Part shown: in pieces, positions 1 through 11,070 of the stretch | How the letters are laid out: the number at the start of each line of letters is the position of its first letter | Position numbering within the stretch: position 1 is the first letter of the stretch | Made by a program: the position numbers and the translations under genes | Assembly: GCA_007131295.1 (NCBI GenBank) | Contig: SLQW01000009.1 | Location: 35,197-99,196 of the forward strand | Source: Pseudomonadales bacterium | GTDB taxonomy: Bacteria > Pseudomonadota > Gammaproteobacteria > Pseudomonadales > Azotimanducaceae | Length of the DNA: 64,000 nucleotides | Direction of reading: 5' to 3' | The notes under the pieces: model-generated | Told to the model about the DNA's origin: nothing | Seen by the model: only the letters and a program-made list of their open reading frames with translations | The model's database searches: none

Positions 1-479
1 TGGTCTGGCTGATCTACCTGCTCGCAGGCCTGCTGATCGCCATTGGGCTGGTGGGAACCGTGCTCCCCATCATCCCTGGTGTCCCACTCATGTTCCTCGG
101 CATGTGGCTCGTGGCCTGGATCGAGGATTTCGCGCGCGTGGGTGCGGTCACGCTCTGGTTTCTGGCCCTGCTCGCCTTGCTGTCCGTAGCGGTGGATCTG
201 CTCGCCAGTGCCCTCGGGGCGCAGCGCGTCGGCGCCAGCCGCGGCGGCCTCCTCGGCGCCATGATCGGTACGGTCCTTGGCTTGTTCTTCGGGCTACCGG
301 GTATTCTGTTCGGGCCATTGATCGGCGCTGTGATCGGGGAGCTCGCCTACCGCGGCGGCCTGCACGGCGCGGCCCGGGTGGGTGTCGCGACCTGGGCTGG
401 CATCGTCGTCGGAGCCGTGTTCAAGGTGGCCATTGCCTTCATCATGCTCGGTACCTTCCTGTTCGCCCTCGTGTTCTGA
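1..479 (+). CDS. DUF456 family small membrane protein (5' end cut by window edge)
   Basis: The open frame is already running at position 3 (V-W-L-I-Y-L-L-A-G) and ends with TGA at 479. Positions 1-2 are TG, so the true start could be an ATG, GTG or TTG beginning one base before the window. The product is very hydrophobic and glycine-rich, with about four membrane segments. The early segment GTVLPIIPGVPLMFLG matches the Gly/Pro-rich start of DUF456 proteins, and the later paired G-x-x-x-G stretches (LLGAMIGTVLGLFFGLPG, IGAVIGELAYRG) are typical of that family. Function is unknown. It converges on the peptidase gene ending at 485, with only five bases between. A GTG at 51 is available as a start but would discard the first membrane segment, so I consider the frame 5'-partial. 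Confidence 0.8.
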   Translation, partial: VWLIYLLAGLLIAIGLVGTVLPIIPGVPLMFLGMWLVAWIEDFARVGAVTLWFLALLALLSVAVDLLASALGAQRVGASRGGLLGAMIGTVLGLFFGLPGILFGPLIGAVIGELAYRGGLHGAARVGVATWAGIVVGAVFKVAIAFIMLGTFLFALVF

Positions 480-484
480 GCCAC

Positions 485-2646
485 TCAATCCATGAGTCGC
501 TGTTTCAGGAACACGTGCAGCAAGGCGTCCCTGTGCGCCCGCTCCTCCAGGTTGGCTGCGCCCGCGTGCCCGCCTTCGATGTTCTCGTAGTAGAGGTAAG
601 GATGACCGAGTTCCTCGAGCAGATGCGCGAACTTGCGCGCGTGGCCCGGATGCACGCGGTCGTCCTTGGTGGAGGTGTAGAGCATGATCTCCGGATAGCT
701 GCCGCTGCGTCTCAAGTTGTGATACGGGGAGATCGAACGCAGGAACGCGCCCTCCTCGGCGTCATCTGGATGGCCGTACTCACCAACCCAGCTCGCGCCG
801 GCAAGGAGCAGGTGGTAGCGCAGCATGTCCAGCAGCGGCACGCCGCTGATCACGGCGCCGAAGAGATCGGGGCGCTGCGTGTACATGACCCCGGTGAGCA
901 GCCCGCCGTTGGAGCGGCCATCGACGGCGAGCCGCTGCGGTGAGGTGACCCCGGTCTCGATCAGGTCTTCAGCCACACTGATGAGGTCGTCGTAAATGCG
1001 CTGCCGGTTCGTCTTCAGCCCGGCCTGGTGCCACGCCGGTCCGAACTCCCCGCCGCCGCGCAGGTTCGCCAAGGCGTAGGCGCCGCCCTGTTCCAGCCAG
1101 AGGCGCCCGCTAAGGCCAGAGTAGGACGGCCTCATGCTGACCTGGAAGCCGCCGTAGGCGTAAAGCTGCACCGGCGTACTACCGTCGAACGGCAGATCTT
1201 TACGATGCACCAGGAAGTAGGGCACCACGGTGCCGTCGCTGGAGCTGACTTCGCGCTGAGTCACGGTCAGGCCGTCGGCATCGAACCAGGCCCGCGCGGA
1301 GCGAATCGGCATCACGGCGACCGTGCCGGCCTCCAGGTAGTAGATCGTGGGTGGTTCGAGGAAGCCTTCAGCGGCGAACAGCGCCAGGTCCAGCTCCGGG
1401 TCCGTGCTGAGTAAATTGACGGCGCGATCGCCGGAAAGCGGAACCGGCCGGCTGCGCCAAGCGTCCTCGGTGAACTCGAGCTGCAGGAGCGCGCCTGTGA
1501 CATTGTCGTCTATGGCGAGCAGCACGCCCCCGGAGGTGACGCCGACGCTGCGCAGCGACTGCCGCTCGCCCGGGGTGAACACCACATGGACGTCCGGCAG
1601 GTGGCCCCGCTCCAGGAAGCGGGCGAGGTCGAAGGACAGCAGCGTTCCTCTTTCGTGGCGGTCGCCGTTTTCCAGCGGCCAGGGTTCGTTGAGGGAGACG
1701 AGGAGCTGTCCCTGGTAGAGCCCGCGGAGACTGGCCTGCCGCGGCAGCGGCAGGGCGACGAGATCGCCTTCGTCGGTGAAAACCCAGCGACTGGCTTCGT
1801 AGAACGTGTGCCTGACCTGGACCACGATATGGGCTTCGCCCCCGGTGCCCTGCAGGCGGAACGCGGACACGCTGACGTCGTCGTGATCGCCGCGCAAGAC
1901 CGCTTCGGCTTCTGCAAGAGGGGAACCGCGCTGCCAGCGCCGCACCACTTTCGCGTAACCGGAAGCCGTGGTGTCGGCCGCTTCCGTTGCGAGCGTGAGG
2001 AGGAGGGTGTCCTCGTCGATCCAGGTGGTGCCGCCCTTGGCTTCGGGGGTGACGAAGCCATCGCCGACGAAGCGTCGGGTTCCGAGGTCGAACTCACGCC
2101 GGAGTGCCGAATCGGTACCGCCGTCAGAAAGCGTCAACATGCAGCGGGAACTGTCCCCGGGGGCGCAGTCGGCACCGCGCCAGATCCAGTTGCGACCTTC
2201 TTCGGCCGCCAGCTCATCGAGGTCGAGCAGCGTTTCCCATTCGGGTTCGCCTCGCAGGTAGGGCCTGAGCGCGGAGCGGCGCCAGAGGCCGTGGCGGCGT
2301 TCGGCATCCTCCCAGAAGTTGTAGACCTTGCCGTGACGCAAGCGGCCGTAGGGAACCCGGTCCTCGCTCTGGTGAATCGCCAGTGCGTCCCGGAACATGG
2401 ATGAGTAGCGCGGATCGTCGCGCAGGCGGGCGTAGGTGCGGTCGTTCTGCTCCCTTACCCAGGCGAGCGCGGCTTCGGATTCGACGCTCTCGAGCCAGAC
2501 TCGCGGGTCGTCTTCCGGGTCGATGATCACGCGATCCCCAGCCGCGGCGGATGGTTCATCCATGGCGTGATTCCGATGCGAAGGCGTTTCGGGCGAGGGA
2601 CTGCAGGCTGCAGTCAGCAGCGCCGAGACCAACAGTACCCTGGCGG

Positions 2647-2650
<4 letters not shown>
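485..2650 (-). CDS. Prolyl oligopeptidase family (S9A) serine peptidase, predicted lipoprotein
   Basis: A 721-residue protein with the two-part layout of prolyl oligopeptidases: an N-terminal beta-propeller region and a C-terminal alpha/beta hydrolase. The catalytic serine lies in DGRSNGGLL (about Ser580), the aspartate in TKDDRVHP (about 663-664) and the histidine in EGGHAGA (about His695). These enzymes cleave short peptides after proline. The N-terminus has a hydrophobic stretch ending in L-T-A-A-C (Cys16), which reads as a lipobox, so it is probably anchored to a membrane on the periplasmic side; cytosolic family members lack this. Its ATG overlaps the stop of the upstream DUF255 gene by four bases, so the two are probably translated together. 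Confidence 0.93.
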
Positions 2651-4767
<2,117 letters not shown>

Positions 4768-4823
4768 ACGCACTTCTGTCGCTCGCGGGGGCAGGATCAT
4801 AACGCAACGCAGCAGGAGGCAGC

Positions 4824-6047
4824 ATGCCGACCGCGGAACTGCGGATTCTCAAGCTCAAGCCACGGGAAGAGCGCCGCCTGCGGCAGGGGCACCTGTGGAT
4901 CTACTCGAACGAGGTGGACACTCGGGCAACCCCTTTGAAGGGCCTGGAGCCAGGGGCCGAGGTGGTGGTCTGTGCGGCCAGCGGCAAGCCCCTCGGGCGA
5001 GCGCTGATGAGCCCGCAGGCATTGATCTGTGCGCGCCTGATTTCCCGCGACCCCGAGCAGGGCCTCGATGCCGCCATGGTCGGCGAACGCCTGCGCGCTG
5101 CCCTGGCGCTCCGGGAGCGGCTGTATCCGGGCACTGGCTGCTATCGACTGTTCTACGGTGAGGCGGACGGCCTCTCCGGGGTGATCATCGACCGCTACGG
5201 CGACGTGGTCGTCTGTCAGCTCAACACCATCGGCATGGAGCAGCGCAGGGATATGCTCGTGGATGCCCTGCGCGATCTCCTCGAGCTGCGCAGCATCGTA
5301 TTCAAGCTCGACGCTGGGGCCCGTGCCACGGAAGGGCTCGACCGCTACGTGGACGTGGTCGGCGAGCCCCCTCCGGATCTGGTACCGCTGGTGGAAAATG
5401 GCGTCGCCTTCCAGGCGCCGGTGCTCGGGGGGCAGAAGACGGGCTGGTTCTATGATCACAGGGAGAACCGGGCTCGGACCGCTGCCCTCGCGCCCGGTGT
5501 GCGCGTCCTCGACGCTTTCAGTTACGTGGGTGGCTGGGGCCTGCAGGCGCTGGCGTTCGGCGCCGACAGTCTGCTCGCCGTGGACAGCTCCGAGACTGCT
5601 CTGGAAGTCCTGCGGGCCAACGCCAAGCTGCAGGGCGTGTCGGACCGGGTCACGGTCCAGAAGGGGGACGCTTTCAGCACGCTGGAGGCCCTCGCCGACG
5701 CCGGCGAGCGCTTCGGGCTGGTGGTGATCGATCCGCCGGCGCTGGTGAAGCGCCGCAAGGATCTGGGTGCCGGTCAGCACGGCTACCAGCGCCTGGCGCG
5801 TCTCGGCATGCGCCTGACTGAGGATGACGGGCTGCTCCTGTTCGCTTCCTGCTCGCTGCATTTCGATCGCGCCATGCTGCGCGAGACCTTGCGCGCAGCG
5901 GCGCGCCACGTGGACCGGCATGCGCAGCTTCTCGGAGTATGGGGAGTCGGTCCCGACCATCCGCTGCACCCGGCCATTCCAGAGATGGACTATCTCGGCG
6001 CAGCGCTGCTGCGGCTCCGCGCCCCGGGTCGTGGCGGCGTGCTCTGA
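4824..6047 (+). CDS. rlmI: RlmI-type 23S rRNA (cytosine-C5) methyltransferase
   Basis: A 407-residue protein. The N-terminal 80 residues form a PUA-type RNA-binding domain (RQGHLWIYSNEVD). The C-terminal half is a Rossmann methyltransferase with the SAM-binding motif VLDAFSYVGGWGLQALAFGA at 228-247, DPPA at 303-306 and the nucleophile-type cysteine in ASCSLHF (Cys343). RlmI methylates C1962 of 23S rRNA in E. coli, and length and order of motifs match. AGGAGG lies seven bases before the ATG. Related paralogues can have other targets, so the exact site is inferred from the family. Confidence 0.88.
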   Translation: MPTAELRILKLKPREERRLRQGHLWIYSNEVDTRATPLKGLEPGAEVVVCAASGKPLGRALMSPQALICARLISRDPEQGLDAAMVGERLRAALALRERLYPGTGCYRLFYGEADGLSGVIIDRYGDVVVCQLNTIGMEQRRDMLVDALRDLLELRSIVFKLDAGARATEGLDRYVDVVGEPPPDLVPLVENGVAFQAPVLGGQKTGWFYDHRENRARTAALAPGVRVLDAFSYVGGWGLQALAFGADSLLAVDSSETALEVLRANAKLQGVSDRVTVQKGDAFSTLEALADAGERFGLVVIDPPALVKRRKDLGAGQHGYQRLARLGMRLTEDDGLLLFASCSLHFDRAMLRETLRAAARHVDRHAQLLGVWGVGPDHPLHPAIPEMDYLGAALLRLRAPGRGGVL

Positions 6048-6138
6048 TGCGGCCGACTCAGTGAAAGAAGCTGTTTGCCGTCGCGTCCGCTCTGGGTGAA
6101 TATGGAGTCCAAGAGGTTGTATACGTAACGGTGCAGCC

Positions 6139-6624
6139 GTGATCGATCGAGACGGCTTTCGCCCGAACGTCGGCATCATCCTGGCCAACGATCTTGGCCA
6201 GGTACTCTGGGCACGCAGGGTTGGTGGTCGCGACGCCTGGCAGTTTCCGCAGGGAGGCATCCAGGCGGACGAATCCCCGGAAGCGGCCATGTTCCGTGAG
6301 CTGCGGGAAGAGGTGGGTCTCGTGCCGGACGCGGTCCAGGTGATGGCCTGCACACGTGGCTGGCTGCGATACCGTCTGCCGCGGCGCATGCTCAGGCACA
6401 ACGCGACGCCGAAGTTCGTCGGTCAGAAGCAGAAGTGGTTTCTGTTGCGCATGCTCGCGCAGGATGACGCGGTGTGCGTGGCGTCGTCTGAGAAGCCCGA
6501 GTTCGACTATTGGCGGTGGGTCAGCTACTGGTACCCGCTCGGCCAGGTGGTATCGTTCAAGCGCGACGTTTATCGCCGCGCGCTTGCCGAACTGGCAACT
6601 CGAGTGCCCGTCAACGGCGCCTGA
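6139..6624 (+). CDS. rppH: RNA pyrophosphohydrolase RppH (Nudix)
   Basis: A 161-residue Nudix hydrolase starting at GTG. It begins [15 protein letters not shown], as RppH proteins do. The Nudix box runs from Gly39 to Leu61 with every consensus residue in place (G-x5-E-x7-R-E-L-R-E-E-V-G-L). RppH removes pyrophosphate from the 5' end of mRNA and so triggers decay. It sits 25 bases before ptsP, the order conserved in enterobacteria and pseudomonads. The 91 bases upstream contain only a weak promoter-like pair (TTGCCG at 6075, GAATAT at 6098), which I do not count as a feature. Confidence 0.95.
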   Translation: MIDRDGFRPNVGIILANDLGQVLWARRVGGRDAWQFPQGGIQADESPEAAMFRELREEVGLVPDAVQVMACTRGWLRYRLPRRMLRHNATPKFVGQKQKWFLLRMLAQDDAVCVASSEKPEFDYWRWVSYWYPLGQVVSFKRDVYRRALAELATRVPVNGA

Positions 6625-6649
6625 TCTCTTCACCCATTCGGGACGATCC

Positions 6650-8932
6650 ATGCTCGACACGCTGCGCAGCATCGTGCAAGAGGTCAACGCAGTTCCTGAC
6701 CTGGAAGCTGCCCTGGGCATCATCGTCCGGCGCGTGCGCGAAGCGATGGGGACGAAGGTCTGCTCCGTCTACCTGGTCGATCAGGCCACTGGCCGCTACA
6801 TGTTCATGGCCACCGAGGGCCTGAACAAGGACATGGTACGAAGACTGTCTCTCGGGCCCGGTGAGGGTCTCGTCGGCCTGGTTGGTCAGCGCGCGGAGCC
6901 CATCAACCTGGACGATGCCCCCGGGCATCCGAATTACCACCACTTTCCCGAGATCGGCGAAGAACCGTTCAACGCCTTCCTGGGCGTCCCCATCATCCAT
7001 CATCGGCGCGTGCTCGGCGTTCTGGTGGTGCAGCAGCAGGCCACGCGCCGCTTCGACGAGAGCGAAGAAGCCTTCCTGGTGACACTCTCGGCTCAGCTCG
7101 CCGGAGTCATCGCCCATGCCGAAGCCACCGGTGGCATGGATCACCTCGGACAGCGAGGGGCTGAGCGTCAGGATGCCCGCTTCGTCGGTGTCCCCGGTGC
7201 GCCAGGGGTGGCCATCGGCACGGGGCTGCTCATGTATCCGCTCGCCAATCTCGATGCGGTGCCGGAGCGGGAAGCCGAGGACATCACCCTAGAGCTGCTG
7301 CTGTTCGAGAGAGCGCTGCGGGCCGTGCGGGAGGACATCGGCTCCCTGCGGGAGAAACTCGCCAGCAAGCTCGATCCGCAGGAGCAGGCCCTGTTCGACG
7401 CCTACCTGCACATGCTCGACGATCGCGCGCTCGGTGGCGAGATTGCGGCGCATATCCGTAACGGTCAGTGGGCCCAGGGCGCACTGAAGCAAGTGATTGC
7501 CGAGCACGTTGCCCATTTCGAGCTGATGGAGGACTCCTATCTCCGCGAGCGCGCCGCTGACGTCAAGGAGCTCGGTCAGCGGGTGCTCGCCCACCTGCAG
7601 GAATCTGTGCGGCCAAAAAAGCACTTTCCGGAGCGTACGGTGATCATCGGCGAGGAGATCACGCCCGGCATGCTTGGTGAAGTGCCTGCCGAGCGGCTCG
7701 CGGGCATCGTCTCCATGAAGGGTTCAGGCAACTCGCACATTGCCATTCTTGCCCGCGCCATGGGCGTTCCCACGGTCATGGGTGCGGTCGATCTGCCGCT
7801 TGCTCAGCTGCAGGGCCGCGAACTCATCGTCGACGGCTTTTACGGCCAGGTCTATGCCAATCCAACCCGGCCGCTGCGCGAGCACTACGAGGAGGTGATC
7901 CGCGACGAGAAGCAGTTCTTCGAGGGTCTCAACGAGCTTCGCGATGAGCCCTGCGTCACGACCGACGGCCACCGCATCGCGCTGTGGGTGAACATCGGTC
8001 TGTCGGTGGATGTGGAACGGTCGCTGGACCGGGGTGCGGAGGGAGTGGGGCTCTACCGTACGGAGATTCCCTTCATGTCCGCGGACCGCTTTCCGACGGA
8101 AGAGGAACAGCGCGTCATGTATCGGGAATCCATGCAGGCGTTCAATCCGAGGCCGGTGACCATGCGCACTCTGGACATCGGCGGCGACAAGGCGCTGACC
8201 TACTTTCCCATTCAGGAAGAGAATCCGTTCCTGGGCTGGCGTGGCATCCGGGTGACGCTGGACCACCCGGAGATTCTCCTGGTGCAGGTTCGGGCGATGA
8301 TGAAGGCCAGCATCGGCATGAAGAGCCATCTGCGCATCATGCTGCCCATGGTCACGAATCTGGCCGAGGTGATCGAGGCGCTCGGGCTGGTGCACCGGTC
8401 CTACGACGAGCTGCTCGAGGAGGGCCACGAGATCCGTCGTCCGGAGGTGGGGGTGATGATCGAGGTCCCGGCGGCGGTCTATCAGGCGCGGCAGATCGCC
8501 GAGCAGGTGGACTTCCTGGCGGTGGGGAGTAACGACCTGACCCAGTACATGCTGGCGGTGGATCGCAATAATCCGCGCGTCGCAGACCTCTACCAGGACC
8601 TGCATCCGGCGGTGCTCGAGGCCATCCGCAGGGTGGTGGATTCGGCCCGTGATGCCGGCAGACCATCGGGCATCTGCGGGGAACTGGCGGGGAATCCGGC
8701 CGCTGCGGTCCTGCTCATGGGTATGGGCTTCGACGTACTGTCGATGAACTCCACGAACCTGCCGAAGGTGAAGTGGGTGCTGCGGTCTTTCAGCCTGGCG
8801 CGGGCGCGGGAGCTGGTGGACGAGGTTCTGACGATGGATTCCGCCGAGAGCATCGCCGAGTTCATGCATGACGTGCTCGTCGAGCAGGGACTCGGCCGCG
8901 CCATCCGTCCGGATTCCCGCGTCGCGGCTTGA
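6650..8932 (+). CDS. ptsP: PTS-Ntr enzyme I (PEP-protein phosphotransferase PtsP)
   Basis: 760 residues from the ATG at 6650; the frame is open further upstream, but only inside rppH, so I chose the first ATG after its stop. Residues 1-160 form a GAF domain, absent from ordinary sugar-PTS enzyme I. They are followed by the HPr-binding and phosphohistidine region with His363 in GSGNSHIAILAR. The C-terminal PEP-binding barrel has the active cysteine in SGICGELAGNP (about Cys676). The enzyme starts the nitrogen-related phosphorelay PtsP-NPr-PtsN, which links glutamine and alpha-ketoglutarate levels to regulation. In E. coli the next gene is lgt; here a 400-bp repeat block and an NRDE gene intervene. 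Confidence 0.96.
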   Translation: MLDTLRSIVQEVNAVPDLEAALGIIVRRVREAMGTKVCSVYLVDQATGRYMFMATEGLNKDMVRRLSLGPGEGLVGLVGQRAEPINLDDAPGHPNYHHFPEIGEEPFNAFLGVPIIHHRRVLGVLVVQQQATRRFDESEEAFLVTLSAQLAGVIAHAEATGGMDHLGQRGAERQDARFVGVPGAPGVAIGTGLLMYPLANLDAVPEREAEDITLELLLFERALRAVREDIGSLREKLASKLDPQEQALFDAYLHMLDDRALGGEIAAHIRNGQWAQGALKQVIAEHVAHFELMEDSYLRERAADVKELGQRVLAHLQESVRPKKHFPERTVIIGEEITPGMLGEVPAERLAGIVSMKGSGNSHIAILARAMGVPTVMGAVDLPLAQLQGRELIVDGFYGQVYANPTRPLREHYEEVIRDEKQFFEGLNELRDEPCVTTDGHRIALWVNIGLSVDVERSLDRGAEGVGLYRTEIPFMSADRFPTEEEQRVMYRESMQAFNPRPVTMRTLDIGGDKALTYFPIQEENPFLGWRGIRVTLDHPEILLVQVRAMMKASIGMKSHLRIMLPMVTNLAEVIEALGLVHRSYDELLEEGHEIRRPEVGVMIEVPAAVYQARQIAEQVDFLAVGSNDLTQYMLAVDRNNPRVADLYQDLHPAVLEAIRRVVDSARDAGRPSGICGELAGNPAAAVLLMGMGFDVLSMNSTNLPKVKWVLRSFSLARARELVDEVLTMDSAESIAEFMHDVLVEQGLGRAIRPDSRVAA

Positions 8933-8944
8933 CGCGCACGCATC

Positions 8945-9169
8945 GTCTTCGTTCGATGCTCGCTTCGTTTGGGGTGGCTGCCTTCGTTCGGGCGCTGCTT
9001 TGCAGCGCATCGGGGTTTTGTCTTCGTTCGAGGCCCGCTTCGTTCGGAGTGGTTGCCTTCGTTCGGGCGCTGCTTTGCAGCGCATCGGGGTTTTGTCTTC
9101 GTTCGAGGCCCGCTTCGTTCGGAGTGGCTGCCTTCGTTCGGGCGCTGCTTTGCAGCGCATCGGAGCGCC
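8945..9169. repeat. Three direct tandem copies of a 75-bp repeat
   Basis: Copies lie at 8945-9019, 9020-9094 and 9095-9169, head to tail with no spacer. Copies 2 and 3 are nearly identical; copy 1 carries a few substitutions (for example TTTGGGGTGG for TTCGGAGTGG), and the last copy diverges in its final ten bases, where it runs into a REP-like element. Each unit has the nonamer CTTCGTTCG three times (offsets 16, 19 and 40 bases) and a perfect hairpin, GCGCTGC-TTT-GCAGCGC as read on the plus strand. Because 75 is a multiple of three, all frames stay open and give fake repetitive peptides of 25 residues. The block begins 12 bases after the ptsP stop. Confidence 0.9.
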
Positions 9170-9194
9170 GCGGGGCGGCACTCCTTCCCACACA
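9157..9194 (-). repeat. REP-like hairpin element, copy A
   Basis: Read on the minus strand it has the head TGTGGGAAGGAGTG (9192 to 9179), then the hairpin GCCGC-CCC-GCGGC, then GCTCCGAT. The same three-part plan occurs at 9234 and 29429. Copy A is inverted relative to copy B, 40 bases away, giving a BIME-like pair. Its tail merges with the hairpin of the third 75-bp tandem repeat. REP elements of pseudomonads and xanthomonads have a comparable conserved head plus imperfect palindrome; membership of a known REP class is inference. Confidence 0.7.
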
Positions 9195-9233
9195 CTATCG
9201 GGGTTGTTGTGCCTTCGGTCGGAGCGGGCTCTT

Positions 9234-9288
9234 TGTGGGAAGGTGTGCAACGCGCAGCGTTGCGCGCCGATCGGCGGCGCAGCCGCCG
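9234..9288 (+). repeat. REP-like hairpin element, copy B, with an adjacent second hairpin
   Basis: Head TGTGGGAAGGTGTG at 9234-9247, then the stem CAACGC-GCA-GCGTTG, then CGCGCCGAT. This matches copies A and 29429-29475 except for the stem sequence, and stems in the three copies differ but remain paired. Directly after it (9272-9288) comes a perfect seven-base-pair hairpin CGGCGGC-GCA-GCCGCCG. Together with copy A this forms an inverted pair between ptsP and the NRDE gene, which converge here, and it could end transcripts or block exonucleases from both sides. The rest of the 8933-9332 gap shows no coding signal. Confidence 0.65.
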
Positions 9289-9332
9289 TGATCGCCTTGC
9301 TCGAGGCGTCGCGATCGGGGTGATGGGTTTGC

Positions 9333-10139
9333 TCAGCGGTGCGCGGCGCGGTCGCGGCGGGGCGCGCCGGCGTTGATTTCGAATTCGAAGTCCCGGCGCC
9401 CCTCGCGTCGGCCTTCTGGACCGAAGCCCACCTCCGTGAAGGCGATCGTGCCGTCCTGCCGCATCAGCACCACGGTGCTGGCCCGTGTTCCGTAGACGTC
9501 ACCGCGGATGAAGCAAGGCGCCGCACGCCGCATCCGCTCGGGATCGAGGCCCGCTGCCAGCAGCTCGGCGTCGGAAGGCCGGGTCTCGTCAGCAAGCAGG
9601 TTCAGCAGGGTCTGGATGTCCGGGTGCGACTCCGCCTCCTCGAATACGGTCAGGGCCGACTTGCCCTGCCGGACCTTCGGCCACTCCGTATCCAGCAGAT
9701 GGTTGGAAAGGCCGTAGGTGCCCGGCTCGAGCTGCCGTGGCTTGGCGATTCGGTTGGAGTAGTACCACAGCGATTCCGCGTCGCCGACCAGGAGATTGAA
9801 GGCCCGGTACTCCTGCGCATGCTGCGCTACGCCCAGCAGATAGCGCTCCGGATCCAGTTCGGCATCAGCGAGGAAGTCGCTCACCAGCGCACCCCGTGAA
9901 CGCGGCGGCAACGGGTCGGGTGGATCCTCGGTAAAATTGGTGACCGCGGCGAAACGTCCTGCCCGCGACACACCGAGCCAGGTACCACCCGCTTCCAGAT
10001 CCTTGCCGGCAAGCACCCCGGCCGGTGAATCCCAGAAATCCGCGGCCGCTGCCGGCCGGCCGTGAAACTCGTCCCGATTGGCCGCGACGATCAGCGGAAA
10101 CCCGGGGTGGACCCGGTGGGCAAACAGAATCAGACACAC
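9333..10139 (-). CDS. NRDE (TANGO2-like) family protein
   Basis: 268 residues from a GTG at 10139, where the family's usual opening M-C-L-I-L-F-A begins. The same frame is open up to an ATG at 10280, but that would overlap the lgt start and add 47 low-complexity residues. The family-defining ANRDEF motif is near residue 23, followed by GTWLGVSRAGRFAAVTNF, the other conserved block. TANGO2/NRDE proteins have an N-terminal-nucleophile-like fold; in animals they are linked to haem trafficking or acyl-CoA handling, and the bacterial role is uncertain. The gene is divergent from lgt with 139 bases between, and converges on ptsP across the repeat block. Confidence 0.88.
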   Translation of the reverse strand: MCLILFAHRVHPGFPLIVAANRDEFHGRPAAAADFWDSPAGVLAGKDLEAGGTWLGVSRAGRFAAVTNFTEDPPDPLPPRSRGALVSDFLADAELDPERYLLGVAQHAQEYRAFNLLVGDAESLWYYSNRIAKPRQLEPGTYGLSNHLLDTEWPKVRQGKSALTVFEEAESHPDIQTLLNLLADETRPSDAELLAAGLDPERMRRAAPCFIRGDVYGTRASTVVLMRQDGTIAFTEVGFGPEGRREGRRDFEFEINAGAPRRDRAAHR

Positions 10140-10278
10140 GGAACTGGCATCTCCGGTTCGAGGCAGGCGCACAGCAGACTGCAGACGCGGCCCGGACGCA
10201 AGTGGCTCCTGAGCCGCCGACGCAGGGCTGCCTGAATGCACTGCCCCGCCTGCCGCGGGGCATGTAAACTGCGCGCCC

Positions 10279-11070
10279 ATGCGTGCTTATCCCGCCATCG
10301 ATCCGGTTGCCTTCTCCCTGGGTCCGATCTCGATCCACTGGTATGGCCTCGCCTATCTGGCGGCCTTCGCCTTCGCATGGTGGTATGGCACGGTCCGCTC
10401 CCAGCGGGCAGACAGCGTGTTCTCGCGTCAGGACGTGGCGGACCTGGTGTTCTACGGCGCTCTCGGTGCCATCCTCGGTGGCCGCGTCGGCTACGTGCTG
10501 TTCTACGGGTTCGACCGCCTGTTGGCGGACCCGCTCTACCTTTTCGCCTTCCGCGAGGGCGGCATGTCCTTTCATGGGGGCATGCTCGGCGTGACTCTGG
10601 CGGTGTGGTGGTTCGGTCGGCGCAAGGGCAGATCGCTGCTGCAAGTCACCGATTTCGTCGTGCCCCTGGTCCCGATCGGGCTCGGACTCGGGCGGTTGGG
10701 CAACTTCGCCAATGCGGAGTTGCCGGGGCGCGTCACCGACGTTGCCTGGGCTCTGGTCTACCCGGGCGATGTGGTCGCGAGACACCCCTCTGCCCTCTAT
10801 CAGGCCTTCACCGAAGGACTGGTGCTGTTTGCAATTGTGGTCTGGTTTGCCCGACATCCGCGCCCGACTGGTGCAGTCTCCGGGGTCTTTCTCATCGGTT
10901 ATGGCGCACTGCGCTTTACGACCGAATTCTTTCGCGAGCCCGATGCCCATCTGGGTTTCGTCGCGCTCGACTGGATGTCCATGGGTCAGCTGCTGTCGTT
11001 GCCGATGATCGTGGCCGGGGCTGCGCTTTTGATCTGGTCGCTGCGGAAGGGGGCGGTGCGGCATGCGTGA
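10279..11070 (+). CDS. lgt: Prolipoprotein diacylglyceryl transferase
   Basis: A 263-residue inner-membrane enzyme with about seven hydrophobic segments. It contains the Lgt signature [16 protein letters not shown] (about 136-151), with the key Arg139, Asn142 and Glu147, and the conserved His99 in SFHGGMLGV. Lgt moves diacylglycerol from phosphatidylglycerol to the lipobox cysteine of prolipoproteins, so it serves the two predicted lipoprotein peptidases in this window among others. The stop overlaps the thyA start by eight bases, the arrangement known from E. coli. Confidence 0.97.
   Translation: MRAYPAIDPVAFSLGPISIHWYGLAYLAAFAFAWWYGTVRSQRADSVFSRQDVADLVFYGALGAILGGRVGYVLFYGFDRLLADPLYLFAFREGGMSFHGGMLGVTLAVWWFGRRKGRSLLQVTDFVVPLVPIGLGLGRLGNFANAELPGRVTDVAWALVYPGDVVARHPSALYQAFTEGLVLFAIVVWFARHPRPTGAVSGVFLIGYGALRFTTEFFREPDAHLGFVALDWMSMGQLLSLPMIVAGAALLIWSLRKGAVRHA

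Noticed and set aside
8945..9169. A CRISPR array at the tandem repeats
   Set aside because: The units are directly adjacent with no variable spacers, the unit is 75 bp, and no cas gene is near.
7724..9250. Long minus-strand frames running from the repeat block into ptsP, with 25-residue repeated peptides
   Set aside because: The repeated peptides come from translating the 75-bp tandem DNA repeat, whose length is a multiple of three. No ribosome site or family motif supports a protein.
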